In this document: positions 35,239 through 46,492 of the stretch, piece after piece
Position numbering within the stretch: position 1 is the first letter of the stretch
Layout of the letters: every line of letters starts with the position of its first letter
Assembly: GCF_003086295.3 (NCBI RefSeq)
Contig: NC_092041.1
Location: forward strand, 98,233,827-98,297,826
Source: Arachis hypogaea
Taxonomy: Eukaryota; Streptophyta; Magnoliopsida; Fabales; Fabaceae
Length of the DNA stretch: 64,000 bases
Direction: 5' to 3'
Made by a program: the position numbers and the translations under genes
The notes under the pieces: generated by a model
What the model saw: only the letters and a program-made list of their open reading frames with translations
Told to the model about the DNA's origin: nothing
Database searches by the model: none

Positions 35239-35390
35239 TTTCACTACTTCAGATAGGCGAAGCTATTCTTATTATGACTACTGTGTGTATGCTGCCATAG
35301 TCATCTTGTTTTTTCAACGCCTTTTTCTTTGATTCCCTGATTTTAATATTGGGCTAGCTAGAGACTAGAGAGACGTTGGTAGGGTGAGGG
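35239..35390 (-). promoter_or_regulatory. Remaining 5' flank of gene B
   Basis: Only 152 bp separate the gene B ATG from the young copia 5' LTR, so the promoter or 5' UTR is probably split or displaced. No TATA box is obvious. The original upstream DNA would resume after 40294. Confidence 0.5.
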
Positions 35391-35823
35391 TGTGAAAATT
35401 AGTAAAGCTAATTTTAGAAAATAAATAAATAAATAAATAATAACTAAATAAAATGAAAGGTAATAAACAATCCTAGTTTATAACCTTAGGATTTTAATGG
35501 TTGAAAAAGAAAAGAATTATATACCTCTAATTGATGGATGGTTCATATTGAAGAGACTCACCTATAAATTGAGTTTTTCTTTAATTCATTTCAATCAAGT
35601 CATCCAGATAGAATAACATAAGATTTCTTTGAGTAGTTTTCTCCTATATTTGATAGAGAGAAGTGTGTTCTCCTTTTGTCAAGAGAGAGTGTTATTGTAG
35701 TCTCCTTGTGATAGAGAGAAGTTGTAATTCTCAAAGAAAATTATTCAATTATTTCCATATTTTATACAAATTTCTAATTTTTCATCTCTATATTTTGCTG
35801 TGTCATTTGTCTGGTACCTAACA
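35391..35823 (+). repeat. 5' LTR of the copia element
   Basis: 433 bp, with a TATA box TATAAATT at about 35573-35580. It faces away from gene B. Confidence 0.95.
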
Positions 35824-35824
35824 G

Positions 35825-35837
35825 TGGTATCAGAGCC
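35825..35837 (+). promoter_or_regulatory. Primer-binding site, initiator tRNA-Met
   Basis: TGGTATCAGAGCC one base after the LTR complements the plant initiator tRNA-Met 3' end. Confidence 0.9.
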
Positions 35838-35898
35838 AAAGGTTGCTGATTAATATATTTTTTTTTCTCCGCTGCGAGTTACCGTCTAAAAAAAAAAA

Positions 35899-38800
35899 AT
35901 GGCAGCAAAGTATGAAATTCCGAAATTCAGTGGGAGTAATTTTTCCATATGGAAATTGAAGATAAAAGCCATTATGAGAAAAGACAATTGCGTGACAGCA
36001 ATTGAAGGTAGACCCACTGGAATTACAGATGAAAAATGGAAGGAGATGGACAACAATGCTGTTGCAAACTTACACTTGGCACTAGCTGATTCAGTTTTAT
36101 CAAGTGTAGCAGAGAAAAAGACAGCAAAGGAAATTTGGGATGCTCTCACCAAATTATATGAAGTCAAGTCACTTCACAACAAGATATTCTTGAAGAGAAG
36201 ACTTTATACTCTTCGAATGAGTGAGTCCACATCGGCAACGGATCACATCAACAATCTAAATACGCTATTTTCCCAACTCTCATCGTTGGAATATACCATA
36301 GCGGAAAATGAACGTGCAGAGCTCTTACTTCAAAGTCTACCAGATTCATATGATCAGCTAATCATTAACTTAACTAATAATGTTTTGACTGATTATCTTT
36401 CTTTTGATGACATGGCTGCTGCGGTTCTTGAAGAAGAATCTAGGCGCAAGAATAAGGAAGATAGATTAGAGAGCTCAAAACAAGCAGAGGCTTTGTTGAT
36501 GACAAGAGGGAGATCAATGGAGCGTGATTTCAGTGGGAGTCAAAGTAGACCAAAGTCACAAAGTAAGAAGCAGGTCAAATGCTACAATTGTGGTAAGAGA
36601 GGGCACTTCAAGAAAGATTGTTGGAATAAGAAGAGTATAGAGAAGGTTCCAGAAGGATCAAGTTCTCAAGGATGTGTTGCAAGTACCTCTGATGATGGAG
36701 AAATCCTGTATGGCGAAGCAACAATTGGTTCTAAAGGCAGTAAACAGCTCACTGATGTTTGGATTGTTGATTCAGGAGCAACATGGCACATGACTCCTCA
36801 TCGTGATTGGTTTTGTACATATGAACCTGTCTTGGAAGGATCTGTGTTTATGGGAAACGATCATGCCTTAGAAATTGTTGGAATGGGTACTGTCAAAATA
36901 AAAATGTTTGATGGTTCTATTCGTTCACTTCAAGGGGTAAGACACGTGAAAGGTTTGAAGAAGAATTTGTTGTCGATTGGGCAATTGGATGAACTTGGTT
37001 GTAAGACCCATATTGAAGGTGGGATCTTAAAAGTTGTTAAAGGAGCTCTTGTGGTAATAAAAGCAGAAAAGATTGCAGCAAATCTATACATGCTTATGGG
37101 AGATACTTTGCAAGAGGCAGAGGCATCAGTTGCTTCAACAAGCCAAGAAGAAATGACGATGATATGGCATTGCAAACTAGGCCACATGTCAGAACGAGGC
37201 TTGAAGATTCTTGTAGAACGTAATCTCATTCCCGGGCTCAAATCGGTAAACTTACCATTTTGTAAGCACTGCGTTACAAGCAAACAATATAGATTGACGT
37301 TTGGTAGATCAACTGCTCGGAGCAAGCACATATTGGAGTTGATTCATTCTGATGTGTGGGAATCGCCGGAGATGTCCCTAGGAGGAGCAAAATATCTTGT
37401 ATCATTTATTGATGATTACTCTAGGAGGCTATGGGTGTACCCGATCAAGAAAAAGTCAGACGTGTTTGCGATGTTCAAAGAGTTCAAAGCAAAGTTAGAA
37501 CTTGAATCTGGAAAGAAGATCAAGTGTTTAAGGACAGATAATGGAGGAGAATATGTTGATGGTGATTTTCTAACATTTTGCAAGCAAGCAGGTATTCAAC
37601 GACAATTCACAGTTGCATATACGCCTCAGCAAAATGGTGTAGCAGAGCGAATGAATAGGACTCTCCTAGAAAGAGCACGAGCTATGTTGCAAACTGCAGG
37701 TTTAGCCAAGTCTTTTTGGGCAGAAGCTGTTAAAACTGCCTGTTATGTGATAAATCGGTCACCATCAACTGCAATTGGGTTAAAGACACCAATGGAGATG
37801 TGGCAAGGTAAGCCACCTAATTATTCTTCTTTACATATATTTGGTTGTCCTGTGTACGTGATGTACAATTCCCAAGAAAGAACAAAGCTAGACCCAAAGT
37901 CTAGAAAATGTATATTCTTGGGTTATGCTGACGGTGTTAAGGGGTATCGCCTGTGGGATCCCACTGCCCGCAAGGTAGTTGTCAGTAGAGATGTGATATT
38001 TGCAGAAGATGAATTGCAAAAAGAACAAGAAAATGACAGCACTATTAAAGAGATAACCACTGTTCAAATAGATGAAAAATGCAGAGAAGGTGATCTTTCT
38101 GAAGCAGAACCACAGCACGAAGAACAAGAAGCAGAGGCTAATGACATAGAAGTTCGTCGATCCACTCGACAAAGAAGAACACCATCATGGCACTCAAATT
38201 ATGTTTTGACAAACCATGATGCATATTGTCTTTTGACAGAAGATGGAGAGCCAACAACTTTTATGGAGGCTATGCGCAATCCAGACGCTTCTATGTGGAT
38301 GACAGCAATGCAAGAAGAAATTGAGGCATTACATAGGAACCATACCTGGAAACTTGTTGAACTTCCAGCAGGTCGGAAAGCCATTGGTAACAAATGGGTT
38401 TACAAGATCAAACGAGATAGTAATGATCAGGTGGAACGATATCGTGCAAGATTGGTTGTCAAGGGATATGCTCAGAAAGAAGGTATTGACTTCAATGAAA
38501 TATTTTCTCCGGTGGTGAGACTAACTACTATTAGAGTAGTTTTGGCTATGTGTGCTGCATTTGATTTACATCTAGAGCAATTAGATGTAAAGACTGCTTT
38601 TCTTCATGGAGAACTTGAAGAAGAGATATATATGCTCCAACCAGAAGGTTTTGAAGAACAAGGAAAAGAAAACTTGGTTTGCAGGTTAACTAAATCTCTG
38701 TACGGTCTAAAGCAGGCGCCAAGGTGTTGGTACAAGAGATTTGATTCTTTCATTATTAGCCTTGGATACAACAGACTTAGTTCAGATCATTGTACTTATT

Positions 38801-39808
38801 ACAAGAGGTCTGGTGATAATGATTTCATCATTCTAGTGTTGTATATGGATGACATGTTGGTGGTAGGTCCCAACAAAGATCAAATCCAAGAATTGAAGGC
38901 ACAGTTGGCTAGGAAGTTTGATATGAAAGACTTGGGACCAGCAAACAAGATTTTAGGGATGCAAATTCACCGAGACAAAAAAAGATAGGAAGATTTGGCT
39001 ATCGCAAAAGAATTATTTGAAGAAGATCTTGCAACGCTTCAATATGCAAGAATGTAAGCCAATTTCAACTCCACTTCCTATGAATTTCAAATTATCCTCA
39101 AGTATGTGCCCTAGTAGTGAAGCAGAGAGGATGGAAATGTCTCGAGTACCGTATGCATCAGCGGTGGGAAGCCTTATGTATGCCATGATCTGTACAAGAC
39201 CAGATATTGCTCAAGCAGTTGCGGTAGTAAGTCGATTTATGGCAGATCCAGGTAAAGAGCATTGGAATGTTGTTAAGAGGATCTTGAGATACATCAAAGG
39301 AACCTCGAATGTTGCATTATGTTTTGGAGGATCAGAATTCATTGTCAATGGATATGTCGATTCAGACTTTGCAGGTGATCTTGATAAACGAAAATCTACT
39401 ACAGGCTATGTGTTTACACTTGCAGGAGGAGCTGTAAGCTGGCTATCTAAATTACAGACTGTTGTGGCTTTATCTACTACAGAAGCTGAATATATGGCAG
39501 CTACACAAGCATGCAAGGAAGCTATTTGGATCCAAAGGTTGATAGAAGAACTCGGGCACAAACAACAGAAGATTTCTGTGTATTGTGACAGTCAGAGTGC
39601 CTTGCACATTGCAAGGAATCCTGCCTTTCATTCAAGAACAAAACACATTGGAGTACAATATCACTTTGTTCGGGAAGTAGTAGAAGAAGGAAGTGTTGAT
39701 ATGCAGAAGATTCACACTAAAGACAACCTAGCAGATGCCATGACAAAACCAATCAACACAGAAAAATTTGAATGGTGTAGATCCTCATACGGCCTATGGA
39801 ATACATAA
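35899..39808 (+). pseudogene. Copia gag-pol polyprotein with one frameshift
   Basis: The first frame (35899-38988, 1029 codons) holds, in order: UBN2-type gag (residues 1-200); a CCHC knuckle (CYNCGKRGHFKKDC, about 227); protease (WIVDSGATWHM, about 290); integrase with its zinc-binding N-terminus (about 425-465), and catalytic D in SDVW (about 483), D in TDNGGEY (about 546) and E in GVAERMNR (about 582); and RT (LDVKTAFLHG about 895; YMDDM about 982, where YVDDM is usual). The frame breaks at the A7 run 38977-38983; the rest of RT and RNase H (WLSKLQ, STTEAEYMA, YCDSQSAL) continue in the next frame to 39808. The pol product copies RNA to DNA and inserts it. One extra A explains the break, so the copy is nearly intact. 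Confidence 0.92.
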
Positions 39809-39844
39809 GCAACATGAATTTTGAAAATTTATCAAAATTAGCTT

Positions 39845-39856
39845 TAAGTGGGAGAT
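39845..39856 (+). promoter_or_regulatory. Polypurine tract of the copia element
   Basis: AAGTGGGAGAT lies just before the 3' LTR, as in Tnt1-type elements. Confidence 0.75.
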
Positions 39857-40289
39857 TGTGAAAATTAGTAAAGCTAATTTTAGAAAATAAATAAATAAAT
39901 AAATAATAACTAAATAAAATGAAAGGTAATAAACAATCCTAGTTTATAACCTTAGGATTTTAATGGTTGAAAAAGAAAAGAATTATATACCTCTAATTGA
40001 TGGATGGTTCATATTGAAGAGACTCACCTATAAATTGAGTTTTTCTTTAATTCATTTCAATCAAGTCATCCAGATAGAATAACATAAGATTTCTTTGAGT
40101 AGTTTTCTCCTATATTTGATAGAGAGAAGTGTGTTCTCCTTTTGTCAAGAGAGAGTGTTATTGTAGTCTCCTTGTGATAGAGAGAAGTTGTAATTCTCAA
40201 AAAAAATTATTCAATTATTTCCATATTTTATACAAATTTCTAATTTTTCATCTCTATATTTTGCTGTGTCATTTGTCTGGTACCTAACA
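39857..40289 (+). repeat. 3' LTR of the copia element
   Basis: 433 bp, almost identical to the 5' LTR. It carries a TATA motif at about 40029 and lies 174 bp before the tRNA-Lys gene. Confidence 0.95.
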
Positions 40290-40462
40290 GAGGGTGTGTT
40301 GGGGGGGAGGGGGATTGTAATCCGAAATTTCTGTGAATGCACCTGTTGGCCTGTGTCATGAATCATGATTGATGGATTGATTGATGCTTGTGTATTTTTT
40401 CTAATTTTTTTAGACTTACGGTGCTTGTGTATTTAAAAAAAATATAAAACTGAAATAAAAAT

Positions 40463-40535
40463 CGTCCACCGTGGGGCTCGAACCCACGACCACAAGGTTA
40501 AGAGCCTTGCGCTCTACCAACTGAGCTAGACGGGC
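40463..40535 (-). tRNA. tRNA-Lys (anticodon CTT)
   Basis: The 73-nt cloverleaf on the minus strand begins GCCCGTCTAGCTCAGTTGG and has anticodon CTT in the loop GGCTCTTAACC, no intron, and a normal T arm. Internal promoter boxes A (TAGCTCAGTTGG) and B (GGTTCGAGCCC) are intact. A TTTTT run follows the 3' end (about 40462-40457) as a Pol III terminator. The 3' acceptor strand reads GGTGGAC, giving a C-A mismatch at pair 2-71. It decodes AAG. Confidence 0.93.
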
Positions 40536-41160
40536 ATCTTTTAATTAATAAACGCTCGGAAAAATTAAAATTAATTCAAATAATTTAAATTTATTTTATT
40601 TAATATTTATTAATTATTATTAAAATAATTATATAATTTTAAATATGAAATAAATAAATAAATAATTTAGATAACGTATTTAGCAAAGGGACAAGAAATA
40701 TACCACTCCCAAGTCCGATTTGACGTCGCAAAGGGAAACCACATATGACTCGCATTTCTAATTTTATTACTATTTTTTCGAGGACAACTTCTTTTCTTTT
40801 CTAAGAACTTTGAGGGTTTTTTTTTAATAAACAAAATAATCGAAATAGATAATTTATAGTATTTTACTAAAATATATCTTATATCTTATTTTATTTATAG
40901 TATAAATAAATTAATACTATATGTATTTTGTTTATACTTTACACTATAAATAAAATAAGATATAAAATAAAAAATATTTACATAATAAAAAAATTTATTT
41001 TAATTTTTTTTTTCATCATCTATCCAAATAAAATGTAAATGTGATCTATCTTAAAATTTTTGCACCTTCAACATATAAAGCTTCACACCTTAAAAATATT
41101 AAAAACTGTTATAGTTCAATGCAACTTTCACATTATTTTTATATTGCAAATTTTGATGTT
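40536..41160. other. AT-rich spacer with a short inverted repeat
   Basis: No gene is seen. At 40881-40909 and 40931-40963 lie inverted copies of ATATCTTATTTTATTTATAG, which could be a small MITE core. Confidence 0.45.
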
Positions 41161-42740
41161 TGTTAGCCGACATTAGTATTGGTCAACATTAAGCAAGCCG
41201 ATTGAGGGAGTTCGATAGAAAAAGCATCAACAAAAGAATGGTTGATCCGAAGGGGTCGAAGACGAAAGTTGCAGAGTGATTTATTAAAATAATGGTTGGC
41301 GGGAATAGTTACTATTAAGGTGAGTTAAGGGTCGACACATGATAAGTATGAGACTAAATGAGATACAACATGTTAGTATTTTTTATTGTTGGTCGAAAAA
41401 TACTTTCCAACCTTTGGAAAGATATTAAGAAAGGAATAGAAATCAAAAAGATATGCGTGCAAGCATTAAATGGAAGTTATCTGGCGCGTACTCGATTTTG
41501 ATACCTTAACAAATTGGGAAAGTAATTCGAATGAAGAATCAAATGGTACTTTCGAATAGAGAATTGAGCGATTATGTAAATAGAGAAGTTGAAGGCTCTC
41601 TCTGAGTGAGGAATTTATGGGTAATATTTATAGGCAAAAGAGCGGGAACAGTTATCTAAGAATCTGTATACAAGGCAGTGTTATGTAATTAATGGTCGGT
41701 TACGGACATGGGTTATAAATATTAGTAAGTTTTAGAAAATAAGGGTTGAAAATTTTCTTCAGAAATACACTCAAGCACACTCACATCCCCAGTGAATTTC
41801 TGAGTCTGCATTCGAGTTCGATTTCTGTAGGGTTTCTTCCATTGTCTTTAAATTTTTATTTACAATTTCTGTAAACTTTACCTTTTCTTGTCAGATTTAT
41901 CTTCAAAACATCTTTTAATTTTATTGTCAAATTTACATTCAAAGTTTTCTTTACTTATTCGCCCAATTTATCTTTCAGTATCTTTAAGTTTTTTGTCAAA
42001 AGCCCTTTGATCAAATCGAAGGCATTTTAATCGCTTTCTTTATAATTCAGTACAAGTCATTTCGATTTCAATCAGTTTATTTTTCGAATCTTTTCTTTTA
42101 CACTTCTCTTACTTTTTTGGCACTTTTCGAACTTATTTCCTATTTTAATACTCGTTTAATTCGAGGACCTTTGATGCACTTATAGAACTTGTACCTATAA
42201 AAGAGGAGTACGTTTCGCTCCTAAACCATTAAAATCGAACCACTATTGATTTGCTAAAAATTGACAAAACACTCACCAAAAAACATACTTCACTTACTCA
42301 TATCCAAGTGAATTCTTGAGTCTTGTCTAAATCACTTTTTTATATAAGATTTCTTCTATCTTCTTTTTCTTTCTTTGTATTTCAGTTCCAGCATTTTTAT
42401 GTTTATGCAAAGTTTATATTTTTTGAAAAATTATATCTTTTAATTTTTTAAAGTCTTTTCAATTGTAATTTTGACTCCGAATTTTTGTAAAATTCTATCT
42501 TATATATAAACACTTTGAAAATATGCGAAGTGTTCTCAACTTTATTAAATTAAGTAAATTCAAATTCTTTTTACTTGTGTATTTATGATGTTGCAAAATT
42601 CTTCTTCTTCATCTTTATTGATAAAATAATGACTTTCATACACATTGAAGTGGTATTTATAAGTGGAGTAAATTTCTCTCCTAAAAATTAAATTTTAAAC
42701 CACGTCAAATATTTGTGATTATCAAAACTTTTTATAAATT
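41161..42740 (+). repeat. Possible LTR remnants, two diverged copies
   Basis: A block beginning TGTTAGCCGACATTAG contains a segment at about 41770-41850 that resembles 42270-42365 (CACTCACATCC/CCAGTGAATTTCTGAGTC versus TACTCATATCCAAGTGAATTCTTGAGTC). Another pair is about 42170-42240 and 42635-42715 (ATAAAAGAGGAGTACGTTTC versus ATAAGTGGAGTAAATTTC). This looks like two decayed LTR ends in tandem, but no terminal duplication was found. Confidence 0.35.
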
Positions 42741-43796
42741 TTAATTGTCAAAATATCTGCATAATATTTCTAAAACCTGATAATTCTTTTGTGGGTGGCC
42801 CATCAAAATTGTTTTCTTTTTTTAAAAATGCAAATAAAAATGCCTTTCATGATAATTTTAAAGTATTTTAAAAAGTGATAAAAATACTCATATTAAAAAT
42901 ATATTTTCAAAATTTTATTTGAAAAATTAAATTTTAATATAATTTTTTACAAATATAATTTAAAAATAAGTTACTTTTATCATTAAAAATTAGTATTTTA
43001 AGGTTCAATAAATTTTTTTGTAATTTTTTTAAATAGATAAAAATATATTTAAAAACTAAAAACTCTAGAAATTAAGAGAATGCGTGAGAGTGTTTGTTGA
43101 ATACAAGTGTAGTGGAACTATATAAGTATCTATTTAATATATTAAAATTGAGTTTTCTCTTCAAATAATTAAAGCGAGGTATCAATTTTTCATGAACTCT
43201 TTTTTCCTCTCAAATAAATTTAGGAAAAGTATAGGTAGCCAAGATAAACCAGCCAATTTTTTAAATAATTTTATTTAATAATTAATTTTAATTTTTTTTT
43301 AAATTCAAAATTTAAATAATTAAGAGTTGATTAAGTAAACCCTAATAAAAAATTGTAAAAATCCTTCCCCTTTTCTCCTACTCCCATAGTCGCGCATAGA
43401 AACCTTTTCACTTTTCTCCCATTTTCATAGCCACGCCGTCCACACCCCTATATAGTTGGTGTAGCTGTCGCGACATCTAACACCGCGCCGTTAGACGACA
43501 TTCCATAGCCACCTCTTCACCACCGCAAAGGGAATCAGAAGCAGCTCCATGGTCCCCTCTCATTCACTTCATCGTCACACCGCCGCTTCGTCGTCCAGAG
43601 ATCATTGTCCCTCCTCAAGAAGGACTGTGATCACCATTCTTTTTCATCTCGTTAGTCTTCTTCCTCGCCCAAAGTACCCATTCGTCGCTGCTCTAGTGCA
43701 CCACCAGTCTCACCGCCATGACCACCACGTCGTTGTCTCCTTGGTAATTTATTAAATAAATTGGTAAAACTTTTAATTCAGTTTTTTTTTAATTAG
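42741..43796. other. AT-rich region and GC-richer leader-like block
   Basis: 42741-43330 is AT-rich with no gene. 43370-43750 is richer in C and contains a short ORF (MVPSHSLHRHTAA) resembling nothing I know. By position it could be the 5' leader of the RPA-like gene. Confidence 0.3.
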
Positions 43797-43984
43797 ATGT
43801 TATTGGACTATTGACCAGTAAAGAAGAGCTTATATTATGGTCAAAAGCAGGGAGAAGTGGCCATTACATTGTGGTTGTTCTTCATGATTTGCAGTATGAG
43901 AAATTTTAATATTTTACAATGAGATTTTGTTTTGTAATAATTATCTATTTATATGCAAAATCTTTTATCTTTTTTATTATATAT

Positions 43985-46492
43985 TAAAAAGCGAAGATAC
44001 ATTATTATCCGACCTGACTCAAGTGTTTTACACTATAAGGAAGCACAACATGCGGCTCAATCCCGCAAAATGCACCTTCGCAGTAGAAGCAGGCAAATTC
44101 TTAGGCTTCATGCTCACACAAAGGGAAATTGAAGCAAATCCAGACAAATGTCAAGCCATACTCAACATGAAGAGCCCAACCTGTGTCAAAGAAGTACAAC
44201 AACTCAATGGGAGGTTGGCCGCCCTATCCTGATTCTTAGCAGGAGCTGCGATAAGATCTCTCCCTTCTATGCTACTTTAAGAAAGGGAAAACAGTTCGAA
44301 TGGACGACAGAATGTGAACAAGCCTTCCAAGACTTCAAGGAGTTCTTAGGACGGCCACCTATCCTATATCGACCACAAGAAAGAGAACCGCTCATATTAT
44401 ATCTCGCAGTAGGGAGCCGAGCTATAGCCTCAGCACTAGTCAGAGAAGACGAAAATTGGCAAAAACCCGTCTACTTCATTAGCAAAGCACTACAGGGATC
44501 CGAGGTGAACTACCAGAAAATAGAAAAATTTGCCTATACCCTCATCCTAACATCTCGACGACTCCGCCCGTACTTCCAGGCTCACACCATTAAGGTTCGA
44601 ACTAACCAACCCATAAAAGGAACATTGCAGAAAACAGATCTGGCAGGCAGAATTCTACAATAGGTAGTCGAGTTGTCAGAGTTTGACCTCCAATATGAAG
44701 CTCGGACGGCCATCAAATCACAGTATTTGGCCGACTTTATCGCAAAATTCACAGATGCCCTAGAAACCCCCACAGAATGGAATCTTTACGTGGACGGTTC
44801 TTCAAATAAACTGGAAGTGGCGTAGGCGTGATAATAGAAAGCGACCAAGGAAACCAAGTTGAGCTCTCCCTCAAGTTCGGGTTCCCGGCCTCAAACAACC
44901 AGGCAGAATATGAAGCATTACTAGCCAGTTTGAAGCTGGCTAAAGAGGTCGGAGCTCAAAAACTCAACATTTACAGCGATTCACAAGTGGTCACATCACA
45001 AATAACAGGGAGCTACCAAGCCAAAGATCCCACCATGAAAAAATATTTGGATAAAACCAAGGAACAGCTCGGACAAATCGGGGAGTATAAAATCTGCCAC
45101 ATACCCCGCGAACAAAACGCCCGAGCTGATGCACTCTCAAAACTAGCCAGCACCAAACCAGGGGGCAACAATAGAAGCCTCATCTAGGAAATGCTACAAA
45201 ACCTGTCAATCTCGGAAGAAGAAAAAGTCCTGACTATAACAAGTCAGGACCAAGGATGGATGACCCCCATAATCAACTACCTCAAAACAGGAATGCTCCC
45301 CACAGAAGAAAAGGAGGCAAAGGGGTTAAAAAGGGAGGCACAGTACTACACCATCATAAACAACATCCTGTACAAAAGAAGAATCTCAACACCTTTACTA
45401 AAATGCGTGCCGACCTCCAACACAAGGGAAGTGCTAGAAGAAATACACGGCGGTATTTGTGGCAATCATCTCAGAGCACGAGCTCTCACCAAAAATTACT
45501 CCGGGCGGGATTTTATTGGCCAACTCTACAGAAAGAAGCTACAGAATTTGTAAAGACATGTCCACCATGTCAGAAACATGCCAACTTTCACATCGCCCTG
45601 CCAGAAGAGCTCATTAGCGTGACCTCGCCTTGGCCATTTGCAAAATGGAGACTCGATCTTCTCGGCCCCTTTCCACAGGGATCAGGACAAGTTAAATTCC
45701 TCATAGTAGGGGTAGATTACTTTACAAAGTGGATTGAGGCAAAGCCCCTAGCCAAATGCCACCGCTCAGAGAAGCAGGAAATTCTTATATAGAAACATTG
45801 TCACAAGGTTCGGGGTTCCATATTCTATAACCACAGACAATGGCACCCAATTCACAGACGCAGGCTTCAGAAAATTTGTAGCCGACTTGAATATAAAGCA
45901 CCAGTACACCTCTGTCGAACATCCACAAGCCAATGGACAGGCCGAAGCTGCCAACAAAGTCATATTGGTAGGGTTAAAACGAAGACTGCAAGATGCAAAG
46001 GGAGCCTGGGCAGAGGAGCTTCCACAGGTTCTATGGGCATATCGAACGACGCCACATTCCACCACAAAGGAATCCCCTTTCCGATTAGCATACGTAATGG
46101 AGGCAATGATTCCAGTAGAAATTGAAGAAGGATCGCATAGAGTAGTCCATTATAATGAGGGAGCAAACTTCCAACTTCAGAGGGAAGAACTCGACCTACT
46201 ACCTGAAATTCAGGAAAGAGCTCGGATTAGAGAAGAAGCTCTAAAACGTCGAATGGCTTCCAGATATAATCAAAGGGTAGTGCCAAGAAGTTTCGCTGAG
46301 AACGATCTCATCTTAATCCGAAATGACATTGGAACAACTCGGCCCGGAGAAGGAAAGCTGGCAGCAAACTGGAAGGGACCCTACCGAGTCATAGAAGTGC
46401 TTGGGAAGGGCTACTACCGACTGTCTGAACTCGAGGGAAGAGAGCTTCCCAGATCATGGCACGCCTGCAACCTAAGAAGGTACTACAGCTAG
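43985..46492 (+). pseudogene. Tat-like pol remnant (RT-RNase H-aRNase H-integrase)
   Basis: Order of pieces: the RT thumb part (NMRLNPAKCTFAVEAGKFLG); a gypsy RNase H (about 44290-44600, with ASALVRED and VYFISKAL); a second, archaeal-type RNase H (YVDGSS at about 44790, SNNQAEYEALL, IYSDSQVV, NARADALSKLA); then integrase (zinc-binding part at about 45480-45590; catalytic D in RLDLLGPF, D in TDNGTQF, E in GQAEAANK) and its tail to the stop at 46490-46492. Breaks: TGA at about 44230, TAG at about 44661, a shift near 44820, TAG at 45185, a shift near 45500 and TAG at about 45790. It is non-functional. Confidence 0.88.

Larger units (their letters stand above)
35391..40289 (+). mobile_element. 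Young Ty1-copia (Tork/Tnt1-like) retrotransposon, 4.9 kb
   Basis: Two 433-bp LTRs (35391-35823 and 39857-40289) begin TGTGAAAATTAG and end GGTACCTAACA. The only difference I saw is one base in an A-rich stretch (35741 region versus 40200 region). The duplication GAGGG flanks it (35386-35390 and 40290-40294). An initiator-Met PBS and a polypurine tract are present. The gag-pol frame is open apart from one shift in an A7 run, so the insertion is very recent. Confidence 0.95.

Noticed and set aside
35899..39808. Programmed ribosomal frameshift at the copia A7 run
   Set aside because: Copia Tnt1-type elements use one frame, the position is inside RT rather than between gag and pol, and a single extra A explains it better.
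40463..40535. tRNA-Lys sequence as the head of a SINE
   Set aside because: No tRNA-unrelated body, A-tail or target duplication follows; a Pol III terminator directly flanks the gene.
43549..43755. Short His/Ser-rich open frame
   Set aside because: No recognisable domain or splice context of its own; kept only as a possible leader of the RPA-like gene.
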